The position numbers and the translations under genes were made by a program. This document shows, piece by piece, positions 24,727-36,734 of a stretch of 64,000 bases of DNA. Numbering within the stretch: position 1 is the first letter of the stretch; every line of letters begins with the position of its first letter. The notes under the pieces were generated by a model. That model saw nothing but the letters and a program-made list of their open reading frames with translations, made no database searches and was not told the origin of the DNA. This DNA is from Adiantum capillus-veneris (Eukaryota > Streptophyta > Polypodiopsida > Polypodiales > Pteridaceae), in assembly GCA_014529385.2 (NCBI GenBank), contig CM043958.1, positions 121,116,817 through 121,180,816 of the forward strand, in the 5' to 3' direction.

Positions 24727-24985
24727 CATCACACAAAAATTGATGTTTATACCGACACAAATAAATGGGGTCTAAATTTTTAGACGTTGATATAGGTGTT
24801 GGTATAAGCATCAGACTCATATTATTGGTATAGGCATCGGTATACTAATCACACATATCAATGCCTATACCGATGTGTATACTTATGCATATACCAAAGT
24901 CTATACAGATGCCTGTACAAACACATGTACAAATGCCAATACAAACACATGCACTTACAAAAAAAAATTGCGTAGAGAGTAGTGA

Positions 24986-25018
24986 CATTTTTTGTTGCAT
25001 GTGTTGCAACAAAAAATG
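24986..25018. repeat. Perfect inverted repeat, 14-bp arms
   Basis: Arms CATTTTTTGTTGCA (24986-24999) and its exact complement (25005-25018) around a 5-base loop. It could form a hairpin in RNA. Confidence 0.8.
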
Positions 25019-25139
25019 CACTATTCTCTGCTCACAAAAAGAAATACAAAAGTACTCTACTCTACCTCATAAATAGAAATCACTTTGCATTAAGATAGAT
25101 TGATATTGCATCATAAAACAATAAATAAGTGTTAAGCAA

Positions 25140-25860
25140 ATGACCATAAATATGAAACACTCAACATAGAAATTGCAATAACCATAACCATAAATATGAA
25201 ACACTAAATATAGAAATTGCAATAACCATAACCATAAATTAAAACCATGATGGCCATAACCGTTACGATTTCCATAAATAAACCCAAAACTATAAGTATA
25301 ACCATAATGATAATCATAGAAAAGACCATAACCCTAAGTTTAAATTTAATCATTGTCATTGTCATTGTCATTGTCATTGTCATTGTCATTGTCATTGTCA
25401 TTGTCATTGCCTTAACCATAAACAACACCATAACCTTAACGTTGCAAACCCATAATCATAACCATAAACAACACCATAACCTTAACGTTGCAAACCCATA
25501 ATCATAACCATTGTTCATAATCATAATCATTGTCATTTCCATAATCATAAATAAAATTATAACCATAAACAATGTCAAAACCATAACCAATGCTAATGGA
25601 ATAATCATAAACAGATTCATAAATATGATCATAACCATAAACATAATCATAAGAATCACCATAAAAGGGTGTCAAAACCGTAGCCTAACCATTAAAAAAA
25701 CCATAAACATAAGAGATGTTAAAACCATAACCATTGGCACTAGCATAACCAAAAATAAACCAAAACTATTGTTGTTGACATAACCAAAAATAAATCATGA
25801 TTATAAGCATTACAATAATTGTAACCACTACCTCTATAATAACCATAAGCAAAAGCATAA
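25140..25860. repeat. Degenerate ACCATAA array with embedded (CATTGT)n
   Basis: Seven-base ACCATAA/ACCATAAAC units fill the region. (CATTGT)n occupies about 25351-25409, and a block of about 45 bp ending CTTAACGTTGCAAACCCATA is directly repeated at about 25421-25465 and 25466-25510. Open frames here (Ile/Val or Met/Ile repeats) are products of the repeats, not genes. Confidence 0.75.
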
Positions 25861-26400
25861 CAATAAAAGTATTATAAAAACTATGTGTGATATTATGCAT
25901 GTGTGTCTAGTTTTGCATGTATATTTATGTGTATGTGTGTGTGCATGCATGTATGAAAGCAAAAGAAAGGGCACTCACATTGAAAGAACGCGAGTGTGCG
26001 AGGAGTGCAAAGGGTCAAGAAAATACCTGCAAAAACAATGCATAAGCATTTTGTTGCCACACACAACACAAACATTAACTTTTTCACACAAATACAACAA
26101 AAAAATGTACCTTCTCTGTGTAGAAATGTGTGGAAGAGTAGATTGAAGATCAGAAGAGGCAAATCCGGACAGGTCTACAAGGCGAGCAGAGGTGGGGAGG
26201 AGGTGTGGAGAAGAGAGAAAAGGGAAAAATGCAAGAAATGAGATATCAACTTCTGTAAAATAGCATGTTGTTGCATGTGTCGCTATATGTATCGGTATAT
26301 GTGTTGGTATAGGCATCATTACATATTGCATCGGTATATGAATTGGTATACGCATCGGTATATGCACCTATATACATGATGGTAATTCAAACTTGAATTT

Positions 26401-29052
26401 AAATTAAGAAATGTCTCCCTCTATCTTTATCAACGCTTGTTCTGATGCCCGCCAGCTATGTCGGAAAAATGGTGTTGGTAAAACCAAGTGATCCCTTGCA
26501 GTGAAATTAACTCCCAAGATGCCTCCACAGCCCCCTTTGGAGGGAGAACACCCAAACCATGGATAACTTTCATAACTCTCCACAACTCTCTGCCTATGTA
26601 GTCGGATCACCAAGGGATAGGTGAATTCAAAAGAAAAATAATATACATGTGGAACCTGCAACCAAATCAAGAAGATTTTCTCCCCTCTTTGAAGAATGCT
26701 CAAGCTAACCGTAATTGGTTTTTAGTCCAAGAAGGACCACTATCCATCTATACAAAATAACATACTAGTGGGATAAGGGAAGTAGGTGTGTCCTGAATGT
26801 ACAACCTCCAAGGATCAATCTAGAAGACGAGGCATAGGAACTACTGCTAAGATATGCCAGGAAGAGCCATCATTAGTCCACAAATCCAAAAGACAAGGCA
26901 ACCACCGAAATGGCTAAAGAAGAACATCCGCAAAGATACAAGTTGCACTATGGTCTAAAGGACACCCATCCAATGCTGTAAGAAATGGGCAAGAAAACCA
27001 AGGACTAGAGGACACCGTGCATGGAATTTTTCTAAATCAAGCACTGAGATTCGATTGAAGATAATAACCTATAATCCCCTTCTAACAGAGAAATATCCTC
27101 AAAATTATGCTCTAAGGTAACAATTGTCTCTACCCCACATCAGAAAACAGAGCAAAACATCGTCACTAAAAGTTTAAGAACTAAAGCAGAGGACTCATCC
27201 CATAATAGAAGCCCTCCCCTCCCCCCCGGCTCAATCTTGGAAAAAGAGAATAATACCACCAAAAAGAAACCTAAGATAACCTGGAGTAAAACTACTTTCT
27301 GTGTAATTGAATGGCAAAGCCTAAATCTCATGGAATTCAAGACTAAGAATTACACTATCGGTAAACTCAAACTACTAAGAATAAGAAGAACTGAAAGGTC
27401 ATAACCTAAGGATCATGTTTGCCAAAAAAGCCATCGGGGTCCAATAAGAGCCTAGCTACTCAAGCAAAACTCCCTGAGATCAAACAAAATGTTTTCCACT
27501 TCTCTACATCTGCCAAGATTAATTTTTGTACGCACAATCCAATACAATATTCCAAACTGCATAAAGATTTGGAAGAGCACATATACTTTCACTATTGTAA
27601 CTTGCTTCCTTAAGATCTTCATCAAAATTGTCCTTTTCACTTGTGCTAAAGATAACATACCCACAACTAAATAGTACAATCAATATCCAATACACAACAA
27701 GATACCAATACTCAAAGGAAGAGTAAAGGAACCAGCTCGGGGGAAAATCCCATGAAGGACACTGGGGCTCGTCTGTAACATGCCAAAAAATTGTGCAAAA
27801 CAATGCAAGGGAAAATAACTTTCTATACTAGCTAGTCATGGTGTCCAGCTCTGCACCCAAAAAAGGGCTACCCCCAAGGTTGGAGCTCTCCAAAGGGATG
27901 TATGGAAGAAGCATCCAAATGATTCTGACTACGGGATTAGGAACTAGATGTCCCCACTAACTGTCGACACTTTGTGCAAACTAGCATCCAAAGGATCTCG
28001 ACAAATCTGATGTTGATCATCAAGAAAACTGCACATAGAAGGTTGCAAACCTATCCCAAAAGTGGTGCTAACAACCTATCCCACAATTGGTACTGACAAG
28101 CCCACAAAGAGCAAAGGAATGGCCAAATTTGTAGGGCCACACTACCATCAAGGAAGGAGAGAACATGGAGAGGAGAAGTCCACACTCCAGCAAAAGACTC
28201 ATTCAACTGTTGGCATTGTTGGCTAAAGGTCTGGAACCACATGCTCCACATATGAACCTCATCCAAGGAAGTCGAATAATCACACAAGAAGTGGTTTTGG
28301 AGAGAAAAATGTCCCCCTCTACCTGTCAAAGCCAACCCCAACACATGCACTAGAACATGCACTTGGGCTGCTTCATACTGGATGAGAAAGAGGCAACTAA
28401 AGGTGAAATTTGGAACTTTCATCCTTAGATGGACAAGACTAAATCAGAGAACATCATCTGCTTTTAGAAGGAAAGAGATCCCCCTCTATCATGTATAATC
28501 CACAATCTAGTACAAAAGTGCAACTGAATCATCAACATGTTACCCATCGGATAGGTAGCTTCATCTACAATTATAGAAAGACATTCATTTGCAAAAGGCA
28601 CAACAAATCTGCCAATTCATCTCCTTGAAGAAAACACAGCCATAGAAACCTCCTTCAGAAGTGTTAAAGAAGATCCTACTATAATCCAAACACTTCTCTC
28701 TAAAGAAGAAGCTTAAAATGAATACTCCCCCTCTGTATCCAGCAATTGCATGCTTGCTCCCCATGCAGGAAGGCACGACAACATGAATCCATTTGGAAAG
28801 AAACCAAAGTAATCCAACACTTCTACTCATCCTAAACCCTCCACCAGGTTTCCCTAAGTGAGTAGAGGTAAAGGTAATCAAGGGTAAATATGGAGAAGTC
28901 ATAGATAAGGATCCAAGGCCTCCACATACCCAAATCTTCCCTGAACTTGGACAAAACTAGGAAAATATAGCAATCTTTTTCTCTCTCAATCAAGTTCAAA
29001 ATGGTACTAAATCACTCAATTTTGAGCCTCCAAGGTGGTCGTGACACATAAG
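26401..29052. other. Internal region upstream of a copia-type PBS, no coding domain recognised
   Basis: About 2.6 kb lying on the internal side of the minus-strand primer site at 29053-29064. No gag, protease, RT or integrase motif can be read on either strand. It may be a non-autonomous (LARD-like) LTR element interior or heavily decayed sequence. Confidence 0.4.
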
Positions 29053-29064
29053 GCTCTGATACCA
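29053..29064 (-). promoter_or_regulatory. tRNA-Met-type primer-binding site
   Basis: On the minus strand TGGTATCAGAGC, the classic initiator-Met primer site of plant LTR elements, directly after a sequence ending ...GTTTGACA. This defines an LTR edge at 29065. Confidence 0.75.
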
Positions 29065-29229
29065 TGTCAAACGTGGCATCATAAGATGCAACAAAGAAAA
29101 TAATTGGCTCATGATCTGGTGGACACCTCGACTCCAATCTAGAACATATGCAATGCCAAACACATGAACAAGGCACACCTATGGAGAAGAGAGATCACTG
29201 CGGTAGATAGATACAAGACATCTAATAAT

Positions 29230-29279
<50 letters not shown>

Positions 29280-30150
29280 CTCTCCATGCTAATAACAATC
29301 TTCTCATACAAGTGACCAAGCGTGTTCAGGCATAGAACTGACATGCCCACTGGATAGGCCCGAGCTGCACACAATTGCGACTGGTACTGACACTACCAAC
29401 TACTCTTGTACACAAGACCACTGACACGGTCTCCACATGGGCATCACCTCTAAATTGATCCTCCTTTTGGCATTAAAAAATAAATGGAGAAAGAAAGGGA
29501 TATGCCTCAAGGATCCTAGTATAGTTGTCCTCAAGAGACATGTAGGTCTCTATTCTCCTAAGCTTGCACCAAGAGTAGAGTGCCTCTGCTCTATGTGCCC
29601 GTCGAATGGGTTTCCTTTGAGGAGGGAAGAATGGAGGAATGACCTACTTCCCATTGTGTGCATGCTGCCCTCATTGCATGCCAAAAACGCTAGGTTACTG
29701 CCTCCAAATAACGATAGGCTAAACCTCTAGAAAATGCTAGTAGATCTGCCTCCACCTCACCGGCTATGCATGGCAAGGGGCTACCCTCAAGGGCGCCCAT
29801 CTAGGCTACTCACAGGCATCTAGGAGTGACCCCTGGTGCCCATATATAGACACCAACTAGATCTATCGGACTCAGTCCTAACTCTTCACAACTTGGTAAA
29901 TATCCCATATCATTTGAGGACTATCCATAAAAACTGGTTAAAGCATGGAAAAATTCCATGAGTGACTATGAACGACATCCATACTATTCTCTACTAGTTA
30001 ACAAAGCCTTAAAACTATGAATGGAGTATAAAACTCTCTATTAACACTGTCACTTATATCTCCGATGAGACTCATGGATTTTTTTATATGACACAACTCT
30101 TTGGCTTCACACTCGACTATTCTATTCTGTGATCACAAGGTTTTATTAAC
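29065..30150 (-). repeat. Probable LTR adjoining the tRNA-Met PBS (outer end uncertain)
   Basis: Begins on the plus strand with TGTCAAACG, so it ends CA on the element strand, as expected. It contains a (GA)n tract at 29233-29275. I could not find the other boundary or a second copy in the window, so the right limit is a guess. Confidence 0.4.
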
Positions 30151-30313
30151 ATATTTACATAATCACACTTAACATGATCACAAACAAGCTGGTTGAGAGA
30201 TACCTAGAAACCAACAAAAAGCCCGCCCCGCTTTTAATTTTTCCCTGAAGGCCCACCGGGGAAATCCATAGAGGGCCCCAATTGGGCCCGCTAGGTGTTA
30301 TTTGTTGAGCCAC

Positions 30314-30315
<2 letters not shown>

Positions 30316-30386
<71 letters not shown>
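30316..30386. repeat. (AG)n microsatellite, about 35 units
   Basis: Uninterrupted GA/AG dinucleotides. It is followed at 30489-30508 and about 30555-30570 by GT-rich tracts. Confidence 0.95.
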
Positions 30387-30387
<1 letters not shown>

Positions 30388-30564
30388 GGCATTTACAAGT
30401 ATGTCAAGAGGAGAGAGGGAGAGAGGGGGTCGTATGGGAGCGTACTCTGTATCGTAGTGCACAATAGCAGTGGAATACATGACCACATGTGTGTGTGTGT
30501 GTGTGTGTGCATGCGCATTGTGTGGTAGTGTGCCTTTTGTTGTTGTGCTGTATGTGTGTGTGTG

Positions 30565-30625
30565 TTGTGTGGTAATGCACCTTTTGTTGTATTGCATGAT
30601 AGCCATAAGGTACCTTACCACACAA
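30565..30625. repeat. Inverted repeat with 11-bp perfect arms
   Basis: TTGTGTGGTAA (30565-30575) and its exact complement (30615-30625). Further partly complementary bases inside (CACCTT and AAGGT) allow a long imperfect hairpin. It immediately precedes the hairpin array. Confidence 0.75.
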
Positions 30626-30654
30626 TGTGAGTGTGTGCATAAGTTATTTTACGG

Positions 30655-31078
30655 AATAGTGCTTACCACAGGGGCATCACCTTGTTTACGCGGGGAATAT
30701 GGTGTCCTTGTGATAAGTATTGGTTCACTGTTTGGGTACTACGTCGGTAACACAACAATATTAGTATCCTTATGGTGAGTCGAATTCCCTTCCCCTTGCC
30801 AAAAAAACATATGGGCATCGATCGATAACGTGGCTATATGATGCTCGTATGCAAATCATTATTGCTCTTTAGATTCGGGCGGCACTCGATCGGTAACACG
30901 GTAAATTGAGTGTCGTTTGTTAGAAGAATTTGTTTTTGCATAAATGTGGCATTTAGGTCGATAACTTGGTGTATGAACGCCATATAATTTGTATGTGCAT
31001 GTGAAATTCATTTTTTAAAAGTATTAAGTATATGAAATATTTGGTCAATAACGCGGCCGTGAAGAGTATTTCATATAC
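30655..31078 (+). repeat. Array of about six hairpins with a shared loop motif and covarying stems
   Basis: Six successive inverted repeats enclose 19-22 base loops that share a core close to GRTCGRTAACRCGG (R = A or G). The clearest are a stem at 30808-30819/30840-30851 (12 pairs, two G-U), 30880-30887/30908-30915 (8 pairs), 30944-30953/30976-30985 (one mismatch) and 31028-31042/31064-31078 (15 pairs, two G-U). Weaker ones are 30734-30740/30763-30769 and an imperfect one around 30671-30710. Stem sequences differ completely between units while pairing is kept. Units are 62-87 bp apart. The function is unknown. Confidence 0.75.
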
Positions 31079-31080
31079 AA

Positions 31081-32220
31081 ATGTTTGAATTGTCTGAAAT
31101 TGTTGTTTTTAAGTGTTCTTGTGAAAATATATAGTATCTAATCATATTCAATTAAAAGTTTTATTAATCAATCATCGTTGCTATTTTAAATGCTACATCT
31201 ACAGAAGTCATAAAAACTATAACAGATATGATATCACTTATATACCACTTTAAGTGTCTCTACACTAATGAATAACATCCTTGCAAAACAAATGTGTTAT
31301 TTTTGCAAAATAAATGCTATAGTTTCACTAAAATTCACACTATGCTATTTCTCTATGTCTACAAATAGCTATACTTTCAATTTAAAAAGGTATATACACA
31401 TATTTTGCATGTAAGACATTCATTTTAATTTTTTTAAAGAGCAAGACGTTTTATCTCATTTTTATGAGTGGTTTGTTAAAAATCACACCAAATTTTCAAT
31501 GTTTTTTCACAGACTTTTATACTATTAATGTTTTAAAATGAGCTAAAATGGGATTGGCAATCTATACATTGCGACACACATGTCTCTTAACAATGTTTTT
31601 TAAAGTGGTAACATGCAATATATAAGCTCACGTTTTATGGTCTATCGCAATATTTTGACATGTTTTGAGTTTTTAACATGTAATGTTTCACAATCTGGAT
31701 GGTTTTTCTAGGATTTACTTGTTTTTATTGCATTTTTCACAATTAAACATAGCATTCTAAAGTGAAAATGGTTATCAACCTGAATAAATATAATCTTGCA
31801 CAATTTTTTGAAGTCTTTAAGTCATGGTTACGGTTTGTATGAACTAGTGTGAGAGTGCAACGTGTAAAATATGAACTCATGTCTCATGGTTTATCACAAT
31901 ATGCTGCAATTTTTTGGGTTTTTAACCTGTATTGTTCAATCTGGATGGTTTTCTTAAGAACTATTTGTTTTTAATGCATTTTACACAATTAAACATAGCA
32001 CTTTAAAGTGAAAACAGTTATCAATCTGTATTAATATAATTGTGCATAATTTTTTGAAGTCTTCAATCCACGGCTATGGTTTGTTTGAACTAGTGTGAGA
32101 ATGCTGGTGCACCCATGAAACTATATCTAATATGTTGTTTTTTATTGTCCAATGCAAAAATGATGCCATATCAAAATAAAATTATTATGTTTGCCATTTA
32201 AAAAGAATGTATTTTGGAAA
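31081..32220. other. AT-rich non-coding region with a two-unit tandem repeat
   Basis: No ORF. About 31600-31855 and 31856-32105 are diverged copies of one unit of about 250 bp, recognisable by TTTTTAACATGTA, CAATCTGGATGGTTTT, CACAATTAAACATAGCA and GAACTAGTGTGAGA in the same order. Confidence 0.7.
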
Positions 32221-33050
32221 TATATTTATGTACAGATGGTCGCATACATCGAATTAATGAAAGTGACGTCTTCATTAAAGATACAACTATCACTATCTGG
32301 GAGAACACATAGCGCAAGTTGCGATGTAAAGGCCAGTTTGAGTTGCTGATTCCTATAGGGATAAAAGAATTTGACAGCGATGGGCAATATGACAGTGTGT
32401 TGCAGAGAATTAAAAGAAGATCTCCCTCCTACTTGAGATATGGAAAAAATGAAGCTGTGAAAAAAATGGAAGGAGCAGAAGGTAAAGAACATGGCTATTA
32501 GTATCAACCCAAACACCTCAAGCGTCCCAGGTCCAAATGGAAAAAAGTATTCATCACTTAAGCTAGAATGTTCAGAATTTTATACAATGCGTGAATCCTT
32601 TGCCTGTACAAGGGGTCCATTAGTCACCTTGTTTTGCATGCAGAATTAGTTATCGCATCACATTCGGATGCATCTTCATCTTCTCAGTGTCCAATATGCT
32701 ACAAAAATTTTGATGGATGGAGTGGATATTATACATTTGGAAACACACTCTTTGGCTTCAATGTAACATTTGTCCAAGAGATCATTTCGTATCATATGTG
32801 ATACAGAGGGACTGAAAATCCTGGGCCAAACTCACTGATTTTCTTCCGTGCATGTTTTTAATGCTTGCTGTCTACAAAGACTAGAGCACTCCCAACAAAA
32901 AAAAATGCTTTGGCGAGTGCAATTTGTGCTTCTTCTAGCGATTGATTTCAAAAGCTTTGATACAATGATTTTTGATGCATTTGCCCAAGTCCACCTTCAT
33001 TGTGGGGCTTAAAATGAACACTGCTTGGCATTTCCTCTCCCTATTTAGGT
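32221..33050. other. Unrecognised sequence, possible short exon relic
   Basis: A 60-codon open stretch on the plus strand (32319-32501) has charged, protein-like composition (KEFDSDGQYDSVLQRIKRR) and continues upstream after one stop. I do not recognise it and cannot show that it is a gene. The rest shows no domain. Confidence 0.25.
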
Positions 33051-33083
33051 TGTTTTGCAGGGTTAGTTGGTGTCACCACATGA

Positions 33084-33396
33084 TTAGGAGAGTTGATAAA
33101 TGATTGTGCCTGCTCTTGACATGCATCCATGACACGTTGTCTCTTCCCACCCTTTTTGGTGAGCTCTTCTCTCAATTACTTTGCAATTGCAGGCGCCTAA
33201 GGATGACACATTTTTTACAACTCTTTGTAAGGCTACCCAAAAAATGATCCCTGATGCGTGGTGCACCGCCTAATTTTGTGGCGAAGCAAAATTTACATTG
33301 CCACTCCATATATCGATCGCATATATTGTGAGCATAATCCCACTCTTTGCCAGGGACTTTTTTATTCTTTGCTTTCTTTGTACCACTTACAAACAT
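33084..33396 (-). pseudogene. BED-type zinc-finger fragment (hAT/DUF659-like)
   Basis: Frame 33396-33172 reads KEWDYAHNICDRYMEWQCKFC, then GGAPRIRDHFLG, matching the plant BED-finger pattern Cx2C...GG..R...H found at the N-terminus of hAT transposases and DUF659 proteins. The frame then shifts into the overlapping downstream stretch. No transposase core or dimerisation domain is visible nearby, so this is an isolated exon fragment. Confidence 0.5.
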
Positions 33397-33399
33397 AAG

Positions 33400-35241
33400 A
33401 CATAAGAACTAGATGTTCAAGTTTTAAAAACATTTTTCTTCTTTTTAATATATATTAGAAAAGCAATCACTAGAAAGAAATCAAATCTATAGGGTATGAG
33501 ATTTGCAATGCACTCTAGTCAATCCACATATCGACCACATATGTTGTGAGAAAACATACACATTGCAATGCACTCTCTACATGGAATTATGCATACAACA
33601 ATGCTATGATATTGTCAATGCAGTTATAAATATAATGATTAGTTATACATCCTATGCGATTGCAAACAATAAAAAATATTTATTTTCACATGCTACAAAG
33701 AATAATCAACTTTTACATTGAAACAATGATAATTATTTGCAAAACACACACAAAAGAAATAATGTCTATGATTAGCCATCTCGTGCAGCTTAACAATCTT
33801 TCATAATACATAATGCACTCTCTATATAAACCAATGCATAAAACAAGGCAATGAAATCTTTAGTAAAATTACACAATTGAGGACCACTTGTAGCAATTAA
33901 GGATTGTAGCCCCCTTATGCATCCAATTCAATATATAAAAGTCAATTTGATCCAATTAAGGATTTTAGCTCTCATATTGTGTAGCGATAATGTATATCAA
34001 TTCAAATCTATGGTGGTGAAAAATACAAGACTTCAAGGATCTTTGTATACCCAGTACACTAGTACATGTCATTCGACCCTTGGCTATCAACTCGTTATTT
34101 AAATGTTCCCATCTTCTAAAACCAACTTTGGCCCTTTTAGGACCAATGGCTTCGCCACAATGATCACGTCTCTTCAAAATTTCAATTGTTCTGGCTTGAT
34201 ACCTTTGTTTTCATTGAAGGATTTAAATATTTTTTGAAGTGGTTACCGTATTAAGAATCACGCTCGGCCGAGAAAAGGACATGCGACTTTGTAACTTAGG
34301 TCAATTCACAAGGAGATAATTGTATTGGGTGCTCGGATACACTCCCTAGTGATTTTCCTGGTTAAAATTCCAAAGTTATAAGAGGTTTAGTATATACAAT
34401 TAGGTCCACCAAGATTTTTCATTTTCTTGGTGGGCCCGTCGGGAAAACTATGAAGCCTAGCGGGCTCATAGGAAAAGAGAAAAAACCCAGACGGCTTACC
34501 AACTCTATTGGTTTTTGTAGGTCACCATCAAGGTCACATTAACAATTAACATGATCGCATATTTTTTATGTGTAATTACTTGCATTATTAACGTGATCAC
34601 ACGATCGTGATCACGTCAATGAAATCCTTGATTTTCATCAACTTGATGAGATAGTAGGCCCATACTCAATGGGCCTACTGCCGACTCAATGAGTATGGTG
34701 CTTGGGTTAGGGCACGCACACACATACACACACACACACACACATGTCACTTTCATTTGTGGCTTACTGTTTTGATAATGGATACTTGTTGATATGTAAC
34801 ACTACATGGATGGTAGGTATAAGTTAAAAAAGTTTTAAGTAGGACATGGATAACAACTGATAGGTTTGTTGACACCTGTAATCTTGTTTATATGGATGCA
34901 AGTGAAGACTCTATCTTTACTTAGGATCTTTTTGGCTTAGTTGCTATCCATCACTATCAAACATGGCCTATTTCACTTCAAAATAAGTTGTCCTTGACTA
35001 TCTTATGTACAAAACACTAGAATGATACCGCATTCTCACTATGATGTACAAAAATGAGTCAAAGAGTAAGTTTTTTTCGTGCTCCTTTGTCTAAATCCAG
35101 CTATCTTTTGAATTGTTATGTTCTTTTGTGTATGAGTATAAGTCTAAAAACATCAACACACACACATACATTGGAACTACTAATAGTGCCCACATCTCAA
35201 GAGTAAATTTTTCTCTACCTTTGGCATGGATCTCTCTGAAG

Positions 35242-35290
<49 letters not shown>

Positions 35291-36350
35291 TGTTTACTTG
35301 ATTCGTTCTTTTTCTCAGATTTCCTCTATCTCAGATGTGCCCTCATCCCAAGGCTTTCTCACCTTTTAATTTAAAAGTTACCTATTGAATAAAGGGGTTT
35401 CTTCCTCTAGTTTTTGTGGGTACTTGGATTTTAGATATGACTAGACTTGAAGTATTCATTGTTTTGAAAGGTATGGTTGTTCTTGTATTGGATATCAAAT
35501 TTCCTTGCCAAGGATGTTGAGCTTCTCTCCTCTCTCCTATGGAAGAGAACTATCTTGAAGCCCTGTAGCTTCAAGAACATGATTGAATGATTCAAACTAA
35601 TGGACCTTTGCACTTTGATTATAGAGATGATGGGGGTATCGTAGTATTTGGTCAATACTATGCATAATAGAGTTGATGATTACATTGTCTTGTGGGTGAC
35701 TACTATAAGTCTATATCTTGTGCATAATAGAGTTGATGATTACATTGTCTTGTGGGTGACTACTATAAGTCTATATCTTGCACTTTTTTTAAAGGCTGAA
35801 TCTGGGCTATCCTAGATTCTTCTAAGTATTTTCTCTAGTTTACATACCCATGTGGGAATGTCCCTTTATTTTGATTGGGTGGAAGCTTTGAGAAGTAATA
35901 TGACATTCTTCACTTGTTGTATAATTTTTGTGGTATCTCTCCCCTTTGAGATGTATAGAGGTGTGGTCTATGTATTGATTCCTCCTCTATGAGGTGTATT
36001 TACTTTGCCTCATCTATGTTGTGCTCTACACAAGAGTATTCCCCCTTGCTCTCTACCTGATGTTGACATTTTTCTTTATGCCCCCCCTTTTGTTGCCAAT
36101 AGGTTCAAGCTCCCCTCTGAAAAGGTATGGTGTACCCTGCTATCTATTTGGTTGAATTCTTGCTTGTATTGGGTTGCAAACTACAATTCTAAGAATATGA
36201 GGCCTCTCCTCTCTATCATAATATTTTTTATTCTATAAAGCTCCCACGTATTGACTTCCACCTTTTGCATATACTAATGATCTTATGATGGATAGGAAGC
36301 TTGAAGCATGGTGGAAGACCCTACAAATTTGTGTTGTCCCTCTCCTAGCT
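33400..36350. other. Gene-free region with microsatellites and a tandem duplication
   Basis: No coding domain on either strand. It contains CA tracts at about 34718-34744 and 35247-35289, and a perfect 60-bp head-to-tail duplication at 35661-35720 and 35721-35780. Otherwise AT-rich. Confidence 0.6.
35661..35780. repeat. Perfect 60-bp tandem duplication
   Basis: Two identical adjoining copies starting TGCATAATAGAGTTGATGAT. Identity over all 60 bases implies a recent event or an assembly artefact. Confidence 0.95.
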
Positions 36351-36357
36351 ATTATAA

Positions 36358-36713
36358 TGCATGGGGTGACTAGATCCTGGAATCCACCTCCCAACCTCCC
36401 ACTATATAGGCAATGCTCCTAGACCTTTTCCCTAGCCGGATTCCCTTGTCCACACTGCCTAGTCCGGCCCCTAGCCCAGTCCATGACTTCTGTCCTTGCC
36501 CTTGTCCTGACATTACTCCCCCCTTAAGGAAGAGTTGTCTTCCTCAAAAATAGTGTAATGCATGGGGTGACTAGAGCCTGGATTCCACCTCCCAAACTCC
36601 CACTATATAGGCAATGCTCCTAGCTCTTTGCCCTAGCCGTATTCCCTTGTCCAACTGTCTAGTCTGGCCCCTGGCCCAATCCATGACTCCCTGGCCTTGC
36701 CCTTGTCCTGACA
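36358..36713 (-). repeat. Chromovirus E short LTR, tandemly duplicated with the intervening PPT
   Basis: Two 155-bp copies, 36358-36512 and 36559-36713, each on the minus strand beginning TGTCAGGACAAGG and ending CCCCATGCA. Between them lies a copy of the C-terminal coding end and the polypurine tract (AAGGGGGGAGTAA). A TATATAG box is inside each. The first copy next to coding sequence is the 3' LTR. The extra unit looks like a duplication of [coding end + PPT + LTR]. Confidence 0.65.
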
Positions 36714-36734
36714 TTACTCCCCCTTAAGGAAGAG

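Larger units (their letters stand above)
24727..26400. repeat. Composite low-complexity repeat unit with GGTATA motifs at both ends
   Basis: The left part (24745-24960) contains many copies of TATACCGATG-like 10-12-mers in both orientations. The right part (26280-26375) contains the complementary CATCGGTATATG in tandem. Between them is an array of degenerate ACCATAA units (25140-25860). The inverted end motifs suggest a non-autonomous DNA transposon, but no clean single terminal repeat or target duplication is visible. Confidence 0.4.

Noticed and set aside
25204-25501. ORFs rich in Ile/Val/Met/Thr repeats on both strands
   Set aside because: They are translations of (CATTGT)n and ACCATAA repeats.
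27140-28422. Possible host gene in the 27-28.4 kb ORFs
   Set aside because: No recognisable motif, codon pattern or splice structure. The region lies in the interior of a probable LTR element.
30295-30621. Arg-Glu and Leu-Ser repeat ORFs
   Set aside because: Products of the (AG)n and GT tracts in several frames.
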